A DNA stretch of 64,000 nucleotides. It comes from JAILZP01 sp037444185 (GTDB taxonomy: Bacteria > Bacillota > Desulfotomaculia > Desulfotomaculales > Desulfocucumaceae). The stretch lies in NCBI GenBank assembly GCA_037444185.1, contig JBBIMW010000004.1:44630-108629 (forward strand), written 5' to 3'. The translations under genes and the position numbers were made by a program. Within the stretch, counting starts at the first letter, position 1; each line of letters opens with the position of its first letter. Below the pieces are notes generated by a model. It was not told where the DNA came from, searched no databases, and saw nothing but the letters and a program-made list of their open reading frames with translations. Below are positions 41,528-49,581 of the stretch, in pieces.

Positions 41528-41842
41528 ATGGCTGATAATGTGAAAATTGCGAAAGCCCTCGGTGACCCCATACGCTATAAAATAATGCAGATGCTGGCCC
41601 AGAGCGAGGAGGGGTGCTGCCCCCTGCCCGGCCAAGGAGACAGCCGGCCCGGACTGTGCAATTGCGAGCTTATGGTCAACCTGGGCATGATCCAGTCCCG
41701 GGTTTCCTACCACATGAAGGAGCTGACCGAGGCCGGACTGGTAACCGAAGAGCCCCGGGGCAGGTGGAAGGTATACTTTATTAACACCAGGGCTTTGAGA
41801 GAGTACATCGACCAGATAACCCGGGATTTTGCCCTGAAATAG
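41528..41842 (+). CDS. arsR: ArsR-family arsenic-responsive repressor
   Basis: A 104-residue winged-helix repressor (KALGDPIRYKIMQML at the start, IQSRVSYHMKELTEAGLV recognition region ~58-75). Cysteines GCCPLP (~30-31) and LCNCELM (~44-46) lie before and at the recognition helix region and could bind As(III). It controls its own gene and probably arsM through matching operators. Its ribosome site is weak, in line with low-level expression. Confidence 0.85.
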   Translation: MADNVKIAKALGDPIRYKIMQMLAQSEEGCCPLPGQGDSRPGLCNCELMVNLGMIQSRVSYHMKELTEAGLVTEEPRGRWKVYFINTRALREYIDQITRDFALK

Positions 41843-41929
41843 ATTAACCACCCCATTTCGAACGATTTTTACCCTGTGATCTCCGTGTCCTCTGCGGTTT
41901 CAAAAGCAGCCCTTTTTTTGGACGTACAA

Positions 41930-41945
41930 ATCAAAAAAAGTTGAT
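41930..41945 (+). promoter_or_regulatory. Second ArsR operator, upstream of arsM
   Basis: ATCAAAAAAAGTTGAT has the same ATCAA-N6-TTGAT half-sites as the arsR operator. It ends 4 bases before the arsM ribosome site (AAGGAGG), so repressor here would cover the leader. Confidence 0.65.
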
Positions 41946-41963
41946 ATAAGGAGGAGTCTTGTA

Positions 41964-42839
41964 ATGTCGGAAGATATCAGGGAAGTTGTAAGAAAGAGGT
42001 ACGCCGGTGCCATTACCGCCAAGACAGGCTGCTGCGGGGTCAGCCGGGGAGGCTGCTGCTCCCCCGGCCCACTGGAAAAGGCCGCCAACGCCATAACCAG
42101 GGATTTTTACCGTCCCGGCGAGGTGGAGGGACTGCCCGGGGACGCCCTGGCCGCATCCTTCGGCTGCGGCAACCCCACCGCCCTGGCCGAACTGCACCCG
42201 GGGGAAGTGGTTTTGGACCTGGGCAGCGGGGCCGGACTAGATGTGCTTCTTTCGGCCCGGCGGGTGGGCCCATACGGGAAGGCCTATGGCCTGGATATGA
42301 CCGACGAGATGCTGGCCGAGGCCAGATCGAACCAGGCCCGGGCCGGTCTGAACAACGTGGAGTTTTTAAAGGGGCACATCGAGGAAATACCCCTGCCCGA
42401 CAACACCGTGGACGTGATTATCTCCAACTGCGTGATCAACCTGTCGGCCGACAAGGACCGGGTGCTGAGGGAGGCCTACCGGGTGCTAAAGCCGGGAGGC
42501 CGGTTCGCCGTATCGGATATTGTTCTTACCAGGCCCCTGCCCCCGAAGGTTCAGCAGGACCTTTTGGCCTGGACGGGCTGCGTGGCCGGCGCACTGATGG
42601 AGAAGGAATACAATGATAAGCTGGTCTCCGCCGGATTCACCGGCATCGGGGTTGAGGTTACCAGGACATACGATCTCACTGATCCGCTGGCGGCCTCCAT
42701 TCTTCCGCACCTGTCGGAATCCGAACGCCGTGAGTTGAACGGGGCCATCGTCAGCGCCTTCATCCGGGCTAAAAAGCCCGCCCGGAAATTGAGGCCGGGT
42801 ATTGACTTCCACATCCGCCCGGCCTCCGGTGAGGATTAA
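41964..42839 (+). CDS. arsM: Arsenite S-adenosylmethionine methyltransferase
   Basis: A 291-residue class I methyltransferase: SAM motif [14 protein letters not shown] (82-96), and the three conserved arsenic-binding cysteines Cys68 (FGCGNP), Cys156 (SNCVINL) and Cys206 (WTGCVAG). N-terminal CC pairs (TGCCGV, GGCCSP) are common in ArsM and may bind As(III) too. It methylates arsenite to mono- and dimethylarsenicals, some volatile. AAGGAGG precedes the ATG. Next gene starts 6 bases after its stop. Confidence 0.93.
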   Translation: MSEDIREVVRKRYAGAITAKTGCCGVSRGGCCSPGPLEKAANAITRDFYRPGEVEGLPGDALAASFGCGNPTALAELHPGEVVLDLGSGAGLDVLLSARRVGPYGKAYGLDMTDEMLAEARSNQARAGLNNVEFLKGHIEEIPLPDNTVDVIISNCVINLSADKDRVLREAYRVLKPGGRFAVSDIVLTRPLPPKVQQDLLAWTGCVAGALMEKEYNDKLVSAGFTGIGVEVTRTYDLTDPLAASILPHLSESERRELNGAIVSAFIRAKKPARKLRPGIDFHIRPASGED

Positions 42840-42845
42840 CCCACC

Positions 42846-43235
42846 ATGCATGAACTGTTAAAGTCGTCAGGCCTTCCCGCCACCGGAGTGCCGGAAAGCC
42901 TGGAGGGTTTTCCGGTGGCCGATTTTTCCGGCGTAGCCGGGACCATCGGCATTGAACGGTCCGGGAAGGCGGTTCTGCTGCGCTCCCTGGCCGTACGGCC
43001 GGACTGCCGCAAGTCGGGCATCGCCGCAGAGCTGGTGGAACGTTCCCTGGAAATGGCCCGGGAAACCGGCGCCAGAGAAGCCTACCTGCTCACCAGCACG
43101 GCGGATAAATACATGCAGCGGTGGGGGTTTCAGTATATTGAGCGGAGCAGGATACCGGCTGATTTGCTTAAAAGGTCGGATCTTGAAGCCGCCTGTTGCC
43201 CGGTGTCCAGCTCCTGCATGAAGCTGGAATTGTAA
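42846..43235 (+). CDS. arsN2: ArsN2-type GNAT acetyltransferase
   Basis: A 129-residue GNAT protein. Acetyl-CoA binding region VLLRSLAVRPDCRKSGIAAELVERSLE (~42-68) and the ArsN-like YLLTSTADKYMQRWGFQYIERSRIPADL. ArsN2-type proteins occur in ars operons and are proposed to acetylate organoarsenicals; a relative, ArsN1, inactivates arsinothricin. Position behind arsM supports the call. The substrate is inferred. Confidence 0.8.
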   Translation: MHELLKSSGLPATGVPESLEGFPVADFSGVAGTIGIERSGKAVLLRSLAVRPDCRKSGIAAELVERSLEMARETGAREAYLLTSTADKYMQRWGFQYIERSRIPADLLKRSDLEAACCPVSSSCMKLEL

Positions 43236-43421
43236 AGGTGCAGAATTCAGAATTAGAATAGAATTTAAAAGGATTGGAGGGTTGGAGGAGAACAATATGA
43301 AAAAACTTTCCAGGTGGCTGATGTGATTAAACCGTATATAATAATGTGCGCCTCAGGCAGGAACAGCCCTTTCACCGGTAGAATACTAATAAATAATAAA
43401 TTTGACAAAAGGTGTAGAAAA
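43236..43421. other. Short spacer between the ars operon and the two-component genes
   Basis: AT-rich. It contains GAATTCAGAATT-type simple sequence at ~43243-43258 and a strong ribosome site in front of a 9-codon frame (43297-43326, MKKLSRWLM). TTGACA at 43402 lies too close to the regulator start for a promoter of that gene. Confidence 0.4.
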
Positions 43422-44117
43422 ATGAACGGCGGGCAAAAGATACTGATCATCGACGATGATAAAAATATCTGCGACCTGCTGCAGCTGTATCTGTCCCGGG
43501 ACGGGCACAGCTTGGTCTTCGCCCATGACGGCAGCCGGGGAATGGACGCTTTTAAACGGGAAAACCCCGACCTGGTAATTCTTGACATAATGCTGCCGGT
43601 AATAAACGGCTGGGAGGTCTGCCGGCTGATCAGGCAGCAGAGCAGCGTGCCCATTATCATGCTCACCGCCCGGGACACCAGTGAGGAGAAGATATCCGGG
43701 CTGGACATGGGGGCCGACGACTACGTGATCAAACCCTTCGAACCCCGGGAGGTGGTCGCCCGGGTCAGGGCCCACCTGAGAAAAAAGGCATCCGGGGGTG
43801 AAGCGCCGGGTAATGGAGTGCTGACCCTGGGAGACCTTTCGCTGGACATTAAAAGGTACGAGGTGGTTTGCCGGGGGAAATCGGTTACCCTGGCGCCGAA
43901 AGAGATCCAGTTGCTTCATTTTCTGATGGCCAATAAAAATATCGTCCTGACTAGGGAACAGATACTGGAAAAGGTCTGGGGATATGACTACGCTGGGGAA
44001 ACCCGCACCGTGGACATGCACGTCAAAAAAATACGGGAGAAGCTGAAGGGCGGCACCGGCTGGGAAATCAGGACGGTTCACGGCGTGGGCTACAAATTCG
44101 AGATAGTTGAAGGATAG
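43422..44117 (+). CDS. OmpR/PhoB-family response regulator
   Basis: A 231-residue regulator: receiver domain with acidic pair Asp11-Asp13, phosphorylation site Asp55 (LVILDIMLPV), Thr in MLTARD and Lys in DYVIKPFEP, then an OmpR winged helix (APKEIQLLHFLMANKN ... TRTVDMHVKKIREKL ... GVGYKFE). Start ATG 43422 with AAGGTG upstream; the frame is open further but begins there by homology. It pairs with the downstream kinase. Confidence 0.92.
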   Translation: MNGGQKILIIDDDKNICDLLQLYLSRDGHSLVFAHDGSRGMDAFKRENPDLVILDIMLPVINGWEVCRLIRQQSSVPIIMLTARDTSEEKISGLDMGADDYVIKPFEPREVVARVRAHLRKKASGGEAPGNGVLTLGDLSLDIKRYEVVCRGKSVTLAPKEIQLLHFLMANKNIVLTREQILEKVWGYDYAGETRTVDMHVKKIREKLKGGTGWEIRTVHGVGYKFEIVEG

Positions 44118-44134
44118 TTATTTGAGGTAGGCTG

Positions 44135-45547
44135 ATGTTCAGCAGCATTTTTCAAAGGCTTTTATTTACATACGCCGTGATTATAGTCCTGGTGGTCACC
44201 CTGCTGGCCGCCCTGATGACCTACTTCTTCAACCTCTACCTTTTTGACCGTAAGCAGGACCAGCTGCTGGCGGCGGGCCGCAAGGCGGAGGAACTGGCCC
44301 GGGATTACATTGATAAAAAGATTGGCCGGGACCATCTGATAGGCACCGTAAACTCCCTGGGACAGGTAACGGACAGCCGGATATACGTACTGATGGCCAG
44401 AAAGCTTTCCGAACTCAAATCACCGGACGGCCGGGCGCAGGAGAGCCTGGGCGACATCCAGATCGTGGATGAAATCAAAAAAATAATGGCAGGCGAAACC
44501 CTGGTCCGGAAAAAACATTTTTCCAATCAATCAAATAGCTACGCGGTATTTGTCGGGCTCCCCATTACTGTTGACGGGACGGTGAACGGGGTTATACTGA
44601 TCTTCTCCCCCCAGGAAGAGGTAAACAAAGCACTGTCCGAAGTCTACAAAATAATCTGGGGTACCGCCGCTACCTCCCTGGCACTGGCTGCCGTGGTTAT
44701 CTTCATAATCTCCCGCCGCATCTCCAGGCCCATAGAAGATATTCAAAAGGCTGCGTCCTCAATAGCCGAGGGCAGCTTTACCGATGACGTGAAGCCCGGG
44801 GGAAGGGATGAGGTGGCCCAGCTGGCCGGGACCTTCAACTACATGAAAAACCGCCTGAAGCAGGTTGAGGAAATGCGCAAAAATCTGATCGCCAATGTTT
44901 CTCACGATCTGCGGACTCCCCTCACCTCAATCCGGGGATTCATCCAGGGCTTACTGGAGGGGGTGATTCCCCCGGGGGAGCAGGAAAAATACCTCCGCCG
45001 GGCATATGAGGAAACCGGCAGGCTGAACAGGCTGGTGAACGACCTTCTGCAGCTGGCCAGGATCCAGTCGGGCAGCTTTCGGTTAAACAGGGAAATGGTG
45101 AATGTGGGGGATCTGATCCTGGAGATCGTGGAAGAAAACCGGCTCCTGGCCGATCAGAGGAATATAGCCCTTTCAGCCGTCATTCCCGGGAACAACGTAA
45201 CAGCCTTTGCAGACAGGGACAGGATTAAACAGGTTATATTAAACCTGCTGCACAATGCCATTAACTATTCCGGCGAAGGCGGCCGGGTCCGGGTTCGGGC
45301 CGAAAGCGCGGGCGGATCGCTTACCGTGGCGGTGGAAGACAACGGGGCGGGAATCCCCGGAAACCAGATCGATTTGATTTTCGAAAAATTCCACCGGGTG
45401 GAGGAATCCCGGAGCCAGGCGATGCCCGGCACCGGACTGGGGCTCTCCATCGCCAAAGAGCTAGTGGAGCTGCACGGCGGAACCGTTTCCGCCCGCAGCG
45501 AACCGGGCCGGGGCACTGAAATAGCCTTTTCCCTGCCCATAAAATAG
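44135..45547 (+). CDS. Membrane sensor histidine kinase
   Basis: A 470-residue kinase: TM1 (~10-35), extracytoplasmic sensor of ~130 residues, TM2 (~173-193), HAMP (~193-247), HisKA with phospho-accepting His257 in NVSHDLRTPLTS, and HATPase with N-box NLLHNAINYS, G1 EDNGAGIP and G2 GTGLGLSI. The signal is unknown. The following lipoprotein, coiled-coil and SLH genes on the same strand may be part of its regulon. Confidence 0.92.
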   Translation: MFSSIFQRLLFTYAVIIVLVVTLLAALMTYFFNLYLFDRKQDQLLAAGRKAEELARDYIDKKIGRDHLIGTVNSLGQVTDSRIYVLMARKLSELKSPDGRAQESLGDIQIVDEIKKIMAGETLVRKKHFSNQSNSYAVFVGLPITVDGTVNGVILIFSPQEEVNKALSEVYKIIWGTAATSLALAAVVIFIISRRISRPIEDIQKAASSIAEGSFTDDVKPGGRDEVAQLAGTFNYMKNRLKQVEEMRKNLIANVSHDLRTPLTSIRGFIQGLLEGVIPPGEQEKYLRRAYEETGRLNRLVNDLLQLARIQSGSFRLNREMVNVGDLILEIVEENRLLADQRNIALSAVIPGNNVTAFADRDRIKQVILNLLHNAINYSGEGGRVRVRAESAGGSLTVAVEDNGAGIPGNQIDLIFEKFHRVEESRSQAMPGTGLGLSIAKELVELHGGTVSARSEPGRGTEIAFSLPIK

Positions 45548-45833
45548 CTGTCAGCCATAAGCCGTCAGCTTTTAGCCACAGAGATTACAGAGAAAAATAG
45601 AGAAAAAACTTAATGATACCTACGCTGCAGGAATGCTTTCATTCTTCTGTCTCCTGACTCCTGTCTCCTGTCTTCTGACGGGAGAGCTTTTCCGGACAGC
45701 AAAGTTTACAATTTGTTTACAACTAAAATAAACCCTGTTTACAAACGGCATTTACAATCTCCCTAACAAGTATTTGCGAGGAAAGGGGGATGAATGCCGT
45801 GTAGGGAAGCATTACGTTGCAGGGGTGAAGGCA
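45548..45833. other. Non-coding spacer with simple repeats
   Basis: Contains ACAGAGATTACAGAGAAAAA (45581-45600), which resembles in reverse the ATCTCCGTGTCCTCTGCGG string at 41880-41898, and CTCCTGACTCCTGTCTCCTG (45653-45672). These look like dispersed short non-coding repeats. GTTTACAA-type repeats near 45715-45760 may hold the promoter of the next operon. No gene seen. Confidence 0.45.
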
Positions 45834-46166
45834 ATGATCAGAACGGCGCTGGCGGCATTGTGTCTGGCCATCCTGCTGGCGGCGGCCGGATGCGGCAAGG
45901 GAACCCCGGAAAAAGCTTCCGGGGAGAACAAAAATGAAAGCAAGCCCCCGGTGGAGATCACCGACAGCTCACGGCCCAAGGACGACCCCAAACCGGCCCA
46001 AAAGAAGGCAGCCGGTGAAACCCCTGATATTGTCATCAAGACGGAAAACCGGGTATCCAACGAGGAAGCCGGCGCCATGCTGGATGAAGTGGATAAGCAG
46101 CTGACGGAGTTGCTCAAAACCCTGGACCGGCTGGACGACCTAGACGACAAAAACCTGCAGTATTAG
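45834..46166 (+). CDS. Putative lipoprotein, 110 residues
   Basis: Start ATG 45834 with GGGGTGAAGG upstream. A signal peptide ends in the lipobox LAAAGC (Cys ~20), followed by a hydrophilic, Lys/Asp/Pro-rich spacer and a C-terminal amphipathic helix (VDKQLTELLKTLDRLDDLDD). It probably sits on the outer face of the membrane. No family recognised. It begins an operon with the next two envelope genes. Confidence 0.65.
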   Translation: MIRTALAALCLAILLAAAGCGKGTPEKASGENKNESKPPVEITDSSRPKDDPKPAQKKAAGETPDIVIKTENRVSNEEAGAMLDEVDKQLTELLKTLDRLDDLDDKNLQY

Positions 46167-46179
46167 GGGGGTGGATGAA

Positions 46180-46713
46180 ATGAAGAAGATATTAATTATT
46201 TTAATAACAGCATCCTTGTTGATCGCCGGAAGCGCTTCATTTGCCCAGGAACTGTACCCCGCGCAGGATCAGACCCGGGAAAAGGGCCGGTACAGCCAGG
46301 CAAACAGAAAGGACCAGAAAAAGGATTTTGCCGCCAGAGCCAAGGAAAAACAGGATCTGATCAACAGGCAGAGGGCGGAAATAAAGGAACTCCGGCAGCG
46401 GCTCAACACCCAGATCAAGCAAATCAGGACCCAGGTCAATAATCTCAAAAAACAAAATTCCTCCCTGGACGCGGCTAAAATAAACACCATCAAACAGACC
46501 ATTGTCAGTGTAAAGGAAGCTCATCAGGCGCTGGATTCCACCCAGGATGCCATTTCCAGGAAAAACAACGACCTCCGGAATGCCAGGCAGCACCGCCGGC
46601 CGGAAGCCTTCCTGAGGGGGCTGGACGAAGTTATCGAAATACAGCAAAAAAGGATCGACTACCTGACCAGGATAGTTTCGGACCTGGACAAGTTAATCAG
46701 TGAGCTTGGGTAG
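46180..46713 (+). CDS. Secreted coiled-coil protein, function unknown
   Basis: About 177 residues. A signal peptide (KKILIILITASLLIAGSASFAQ) is followed by nearly continuous charged coiled coil (KEKQDLINRQRAEIKELRQRL ... ). ATG 46180 follows GGGGGGTGG; an upstream GTG (46171) overlaps the ribosome site. It may span or line the cell wall together with the SLH protein downstream. No domain recognised. Confidence 0.65.
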   Translation: MKKILIILITASLLIAGSASFAQELYPAQDQTREKGRYSQANRKDQKKDFAARAKEKQDLINRQRAEIKELRQRLNTQIKQIRTQVNNLKKQNSSLDAAKINTIKQTIVSVKEAHQALDSTQDAISRKNNDLRNARQHRRPEAFLRGLDEVIEIQQKRIDYLTRIVSDLDKLISELG

Positions 46714-46753
46714 AAGGCTCACACCAGACCCTAATATATCGGAGGTGTAAACC

Positions 46754-47764
46754 ATGAAAAATAAATTTTTCCTGTCGCTGATCATGGTGACCGTGTTTAT
46801 ACTGTCCCTGGCCGGAGGGGCCTTTGCCGCCCAAGGCACAGACGACCTCCTGGCCGCAAAATGGGAAAGGGGCCAGACCGCGGTCGGACTGCTGCAAAAC
46901 GCAGGGATGCCGGGATACGATTTTGTACTGATCTACGGCAACAACCACAGAATATTTCTGGTGCCGGCTTCCCCCGGGGTCGCGGCTGAGCTGACCGCAA
47001 ATCTAAATAACAAAGTAAAGGTCCGGGGCAAATTCCTGCCTGATAAATTCTCCAGCCGCGGGGTAATGGAAGTCACCGGCGTTTGGGCAACTGGCCAGCG
47101 TGAGTTTGTGGACCTGCTGAAGGAGCAGATGGAGGACGATCAGTCGGTCAGTGACAGCGTGTACGGGTCCCCGGTCCAGCCCCCCCAGCAAACCTGGGAA
47201 CCCGGTGACTTTACCGACATTGACCCCGGCCACTGGGCGTCCAAGGCCATCAGGGAAATGGCCAAGCGTAAAATAATATCGGGGATGGGAAACAACAGGT
47301 TTGTCCCGGACGCCATGGTAACCAGGGCGCAGTTCGCCACCATGCTGGTCAAGGCCCTGGGCCTGCCGGTAACCGAACCCACGACTCAGACCTTCGTCGA
47401 CGTGGGGCCCCAGCACTGGAGCTACAAATACGTGGAAGCCGCCAAGTCGTACCTCACCGGGTATAAAACCGCGTCCGGAACTGTAGTGTTCCAACCGGAC
47501 ATCCCCGCCGTCCGCGAGGACATGGCGGTGGCCATTGTAGACGCCCGCGGCATATCCCCGACCACGGACCTGACGGTGCTCAACAGCCTCAGGGACAGCC
47601 AGAACATATCACCGAACCTGAAGCCCTACGTGGCGGCGGCCATAAGCGCCGGCCTGATGAAGGGATACGAAGACGGAACCTTCAGGCCCCAGGGGAAACT
47701 GACCAGGGCCGAAGCAGCGGCCCTGCTCTACAAGGTGGTGCTGGGAGACAAAATTGTGATGTAA
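46754..47764 (+). CDS. S-layer homology (SLH) domain protein
   Basis: A 336-residue secreted protein: signal peptide (to FAAQ, ~27), a ~100-residue unique domain, then three SLH repeats starting FTDIDPGHWASKAIREM (~153), FVDVGPQHWSYKYVEAA (~215) and ISPNLKPYVAAAISAG (~284), with the TRAQFATML and TRAEAAALL motifs. SLH domains bind pyruvylated secondary wall polymer and anchor the protein to the wall. A strong terminator follows. Confidence 0.88.
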   Translation: MKNKFFLSLIMVTVFILSLAGGAFAAQGTDDLLAAKWERGQTAVGLLQNAGMPGYDFVLIYGNNHRIFLVPASPGVAAELTANLNNKVKVRGKFLPDKFSSRGVMEVTGVWATGQREFVDLLKEQMEDDQSVSDSVYGSPVQPPQQTWEPGDFTDIDPGHWASKAIREMAKRKIISGMGNNRFVPDAMVTRAQFATMLVKALGLPVTEPTTQTFVDVGPQHWSYKYVEAAKSYLTGYKTASGTVVFQPDIPAVREDMAVAIVDARGISPTTDLTVLNSLRDSQNISPNLKPYVAAAISAGLMKGYEDGTFRPQGKLTRAEAAALLYKVVLGDKIVM

Positions 47765-47777
47765 TGCCTTGTCTGAA

Positions 47778-47810
47778 AATAACAGGCGGAGAACCCGCCT
47801 GTTATTTTTT
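47778..47810 (+). terminator. Rho-independent terminator after the SLH gene
   Basis: AATAACAGGCGG and CCGCCTGTTATT form a perfect 12-bp stem with a 5-base loop, followed by TTTT. Confidence 0.92.
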
Positions 47811-47820
47811 GGGTCCACAT

Positions 47821-47849
47821 GGTACCGGGTACCTAAGTTATTAAGTTAT
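47821..47849. repeat. Solo end of the MITE-like element
   Basis: These 29 bases are identical to 41147-41175, the left terminal repeat of the element that splits the small gene at 41095. No right end follows; the sequence turns into a gene fragment. Confidence 0.8.
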
Positions 47850-47859
47850 TCCTCCATAG

Positions 47860-47964
47860 CACCCCGCATTCCCGGCGCCGATCGGTAAATATGACGCCGG
47901 ACTGTTCAACCGCGACGGCCGGGACGTCAGCACCGCAATGATATACTCCGGTCGGTCGGATTAG
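47860..47964 (+). pseudogene. C-terminal gene fragment of unknown family
   Basis: A 34-codon open tail with natural-looking composition (PIGKYDAGLFNRDGRDVST, ending GRSD and a TAG at 47962) but no start codon or ribosome site; an in-frame TAG lies just before it and the MITE-like end just upstream. It reads like the 3' remnant of a gene cut by insertion or deletion. I do not recognise the family. Confidence 0.4.
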
Positions 47965-47979
47965 CGCAAAGCTACTCAT

Positions 47980-48573
47980 TTAACTTGCGAAATCTCTGAT
48001 CGTAAAGATTGGGTCTACTTCTATCCCCATTCCCCGTAGAGCTTCCGTGCCCCCTTCTTCTCTGTCAACAAGTGCAATTACTTTTATCACTTCACATCCT
48101 AATTCCTGTGCCGCTTTAATCGCCTTAATAATTGAACCTCCGGTTGTAATTACATCATCCACAATTACAACTCGATCCCCTTTATTTAAAATAGGTCCTT
48201 CCACATTTTTGCACTTTCCGTATTTCTTGGGTTCTTTCCTGACAATAAACAACTTGAGATTATTCATTCCTTCAAGATAAGCCACCGGGGCCAAGGCGCC
48301 AACCATTGGGTCAGCACCCATTGTAGGCCCACCAACAGCATCAATATTTAAACCTTTAATTTTTTGAATAATAATCTTTCCTATTAGGTAAGAACCTTCC
48401 GGGTGCAATGTCACTTGTTTTCCATCAAAGTAATAACTACTTTCTTTCCCTGAAGAAAGCATGAATCTTCCAAACTCAAAAGAACGCTCTTTAACAAGGG
48501 CGCGAAGAGTTATCCAATCTTTATCAAATGCATTTAATATTTTATTCCCAATAGCCACAATTTTAGCCGCCAA
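47980..48573 (-). CDS. pyrE: Orotate phosphoribosyltransferase
   Basis: About 197 residues with the PRPP-binding motif VVIVDDVITTGGS and substrate loop RKEPKKYGKCKNVEG. It forms OMP from orotate and PRPP in pyrimidine synthesis. The gene is clearly more AT-rich than its neighbours and stands alone, with no other pyr genes. The start is uncertain: the TTG at 48573 lies ~20 bases from a strong AAGGAGG (48602-48596), a poor distance. Composition and flanking element remnants suggest horizontal acquisition. Confidence 0.85.
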   Translation of the reverse strand: MAAKIVAIGNKILNAFDKDWITLRALVKERSFEFGRFMLSSGKESSYYFDGKQVTLHPEGSYLIGKIIIQKIKGLNIDAVGGPTMGADPMVGALAPVAYLEGMNNLKLFIVRKEPKKYGKCKNVEGPILNKGDRVVIVDDVITTGGSIIKAIKAAQELGCEVIKVIALVDREEGGTEALRGMGIEVDPIFTIRDFAS

Positions 48574-48654
48574 CAGATATGTGAGCGGCTACACCTCCTT
48601 GCAATATATTGTATGCTGTCAAGTAATAAACTTGTAAAAGGCCTTTTAGCTATC

Positions 48655-48686
48655 GGGCACCTAAGTTGTTCACAACTTAGGTGCCC
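48655..48686. repeat. Palindrome related to the MITE-like ends
   Basis: GGGCACCTAAGTTGT and its exact inverse flank a 2-base centre. The inner ACCTAAGTT matches the terminal repeat at 41157 and 47831, so this is probably two ends joined after loss of the middle. It may also act as a bidirectional terminator between pyrE and htpX. Confidence 0.65.
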
Positions 48687-48705
48687 AATACCAATTTTCA
48701 CGGTA

Positions 48706-49551
48706 CTACAGCCTGATGTTCCTAAGCCTGGCCACCCGCTCCTGGATAGGCGGGTGGGTGCTGAACAGCTTCATCAGCGAGGCGCCGGAAAGAGGGTTTA
48801 TTATGAACAGGTGGGACGCGGCGGGATTGACGGCCATGGGTATCCGGTGGGCCGCCGATTCCAGCTTCAGCAATGCATTGGACAGCCCGTCGGCCGACCC
48901 GGCGATGCGGGCCCCGGTGGCGTCGGCCATATACTCCCGGGACCGGGAGATGGCCATCTGTATAATCATGGCCGCAATGGGGGCCAGGAAAGCCATCAGC
49001 AGGCCGCCGATGAGGCCGCCGCCGCCCTCCTCTTCCTCACTCCTGCCCATGCCGAATATGGCCGCCCACTGGAAGGCGTTGGCCATCATGGTTATGGCGC
49101 CCGCCAGGGCGGCGGCGATGGTGCCCACCAGCACATCCCTGTTTTTGATGTGAGCCAGTTCGTGGGCCAGTACACCCTCAACCTCGGACCGGTTCAAAAG
49201 CCGCATGATCCCTTCGGTGACAGCCACCGCCGACTTGTCCGGATTGCGTCCCGTGGCGAAGGCATTGGGCTGATCCGACGGCGTCACGTAAAGCCTGGGC
49301 ATGGGAATGCCCGCCCGCTGGGACAGTTTTCTCACCATGGCATACAGCTCCGGGGCTTCGGCCTCCGAAACGGGGTATGAGCCGGTCATTTTGATGGCGA
49401 TTTTATCGCTGTAGAAATAGCCGAAGAAATTCATGGCCAAAGCAATAATAAGGAACAACGCGGCCCCGGCCTGACCGCCTATGGCGTTGCCCAGCAAAAC
49501 CAGCAAAATGGAAAGGACGCCCATCAACAACCAAACTTTGAGAGTATTCAT
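48706..49551 (-). CDS. htpX: Membrane zinc metalloprotease HtpX
   Basis: A 281-residue M48 protease with two N-terminal helices (~5-45), the zinc motif HELAH (His130, Glu131, His134), a second membrane pair, and the third ligand in SREYMADATG. It degrades misfolded membrane proteins on the inner face of the membrane. GGGGAGG precedes the ATG. Confidence 0.92.
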   Translation of the reverse strand: MNTLKVWLLMGVLSILLVLLGNAIGGQAGAALFLIIALAMNFFGYFYSDKIAIKMTGSYPVSEAEAPELYAMVRKLSQRAGIPMPRLYVTPSDQPNAFATGRNPDKSAVAVTEGIMRLLNRSEVEGVLAHELAHIKNRDVLVGTIAAALAGAITMMANAFQWAAIFGMGRSEEEEGGGGLIGGLLMAFLAPIAAMIIQMAISRSREYMADATGARIAGSADGLSNALLKLESAAHRIPMAVNPAASHLFIINPLSGASLMKLFSTHPPIQERVARLRNIRL

Positions 49552-49581
49552 ACGCCTATCCTCCCCGAAATGTTATTCCGA

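Noticed and set aside
46754..47764. SLH protein as a major S-layer protein
   Set aside because: It is short, with only a small non-SLH domain, so an SLH-anchored accessory protein is more likely than the lattice protein.
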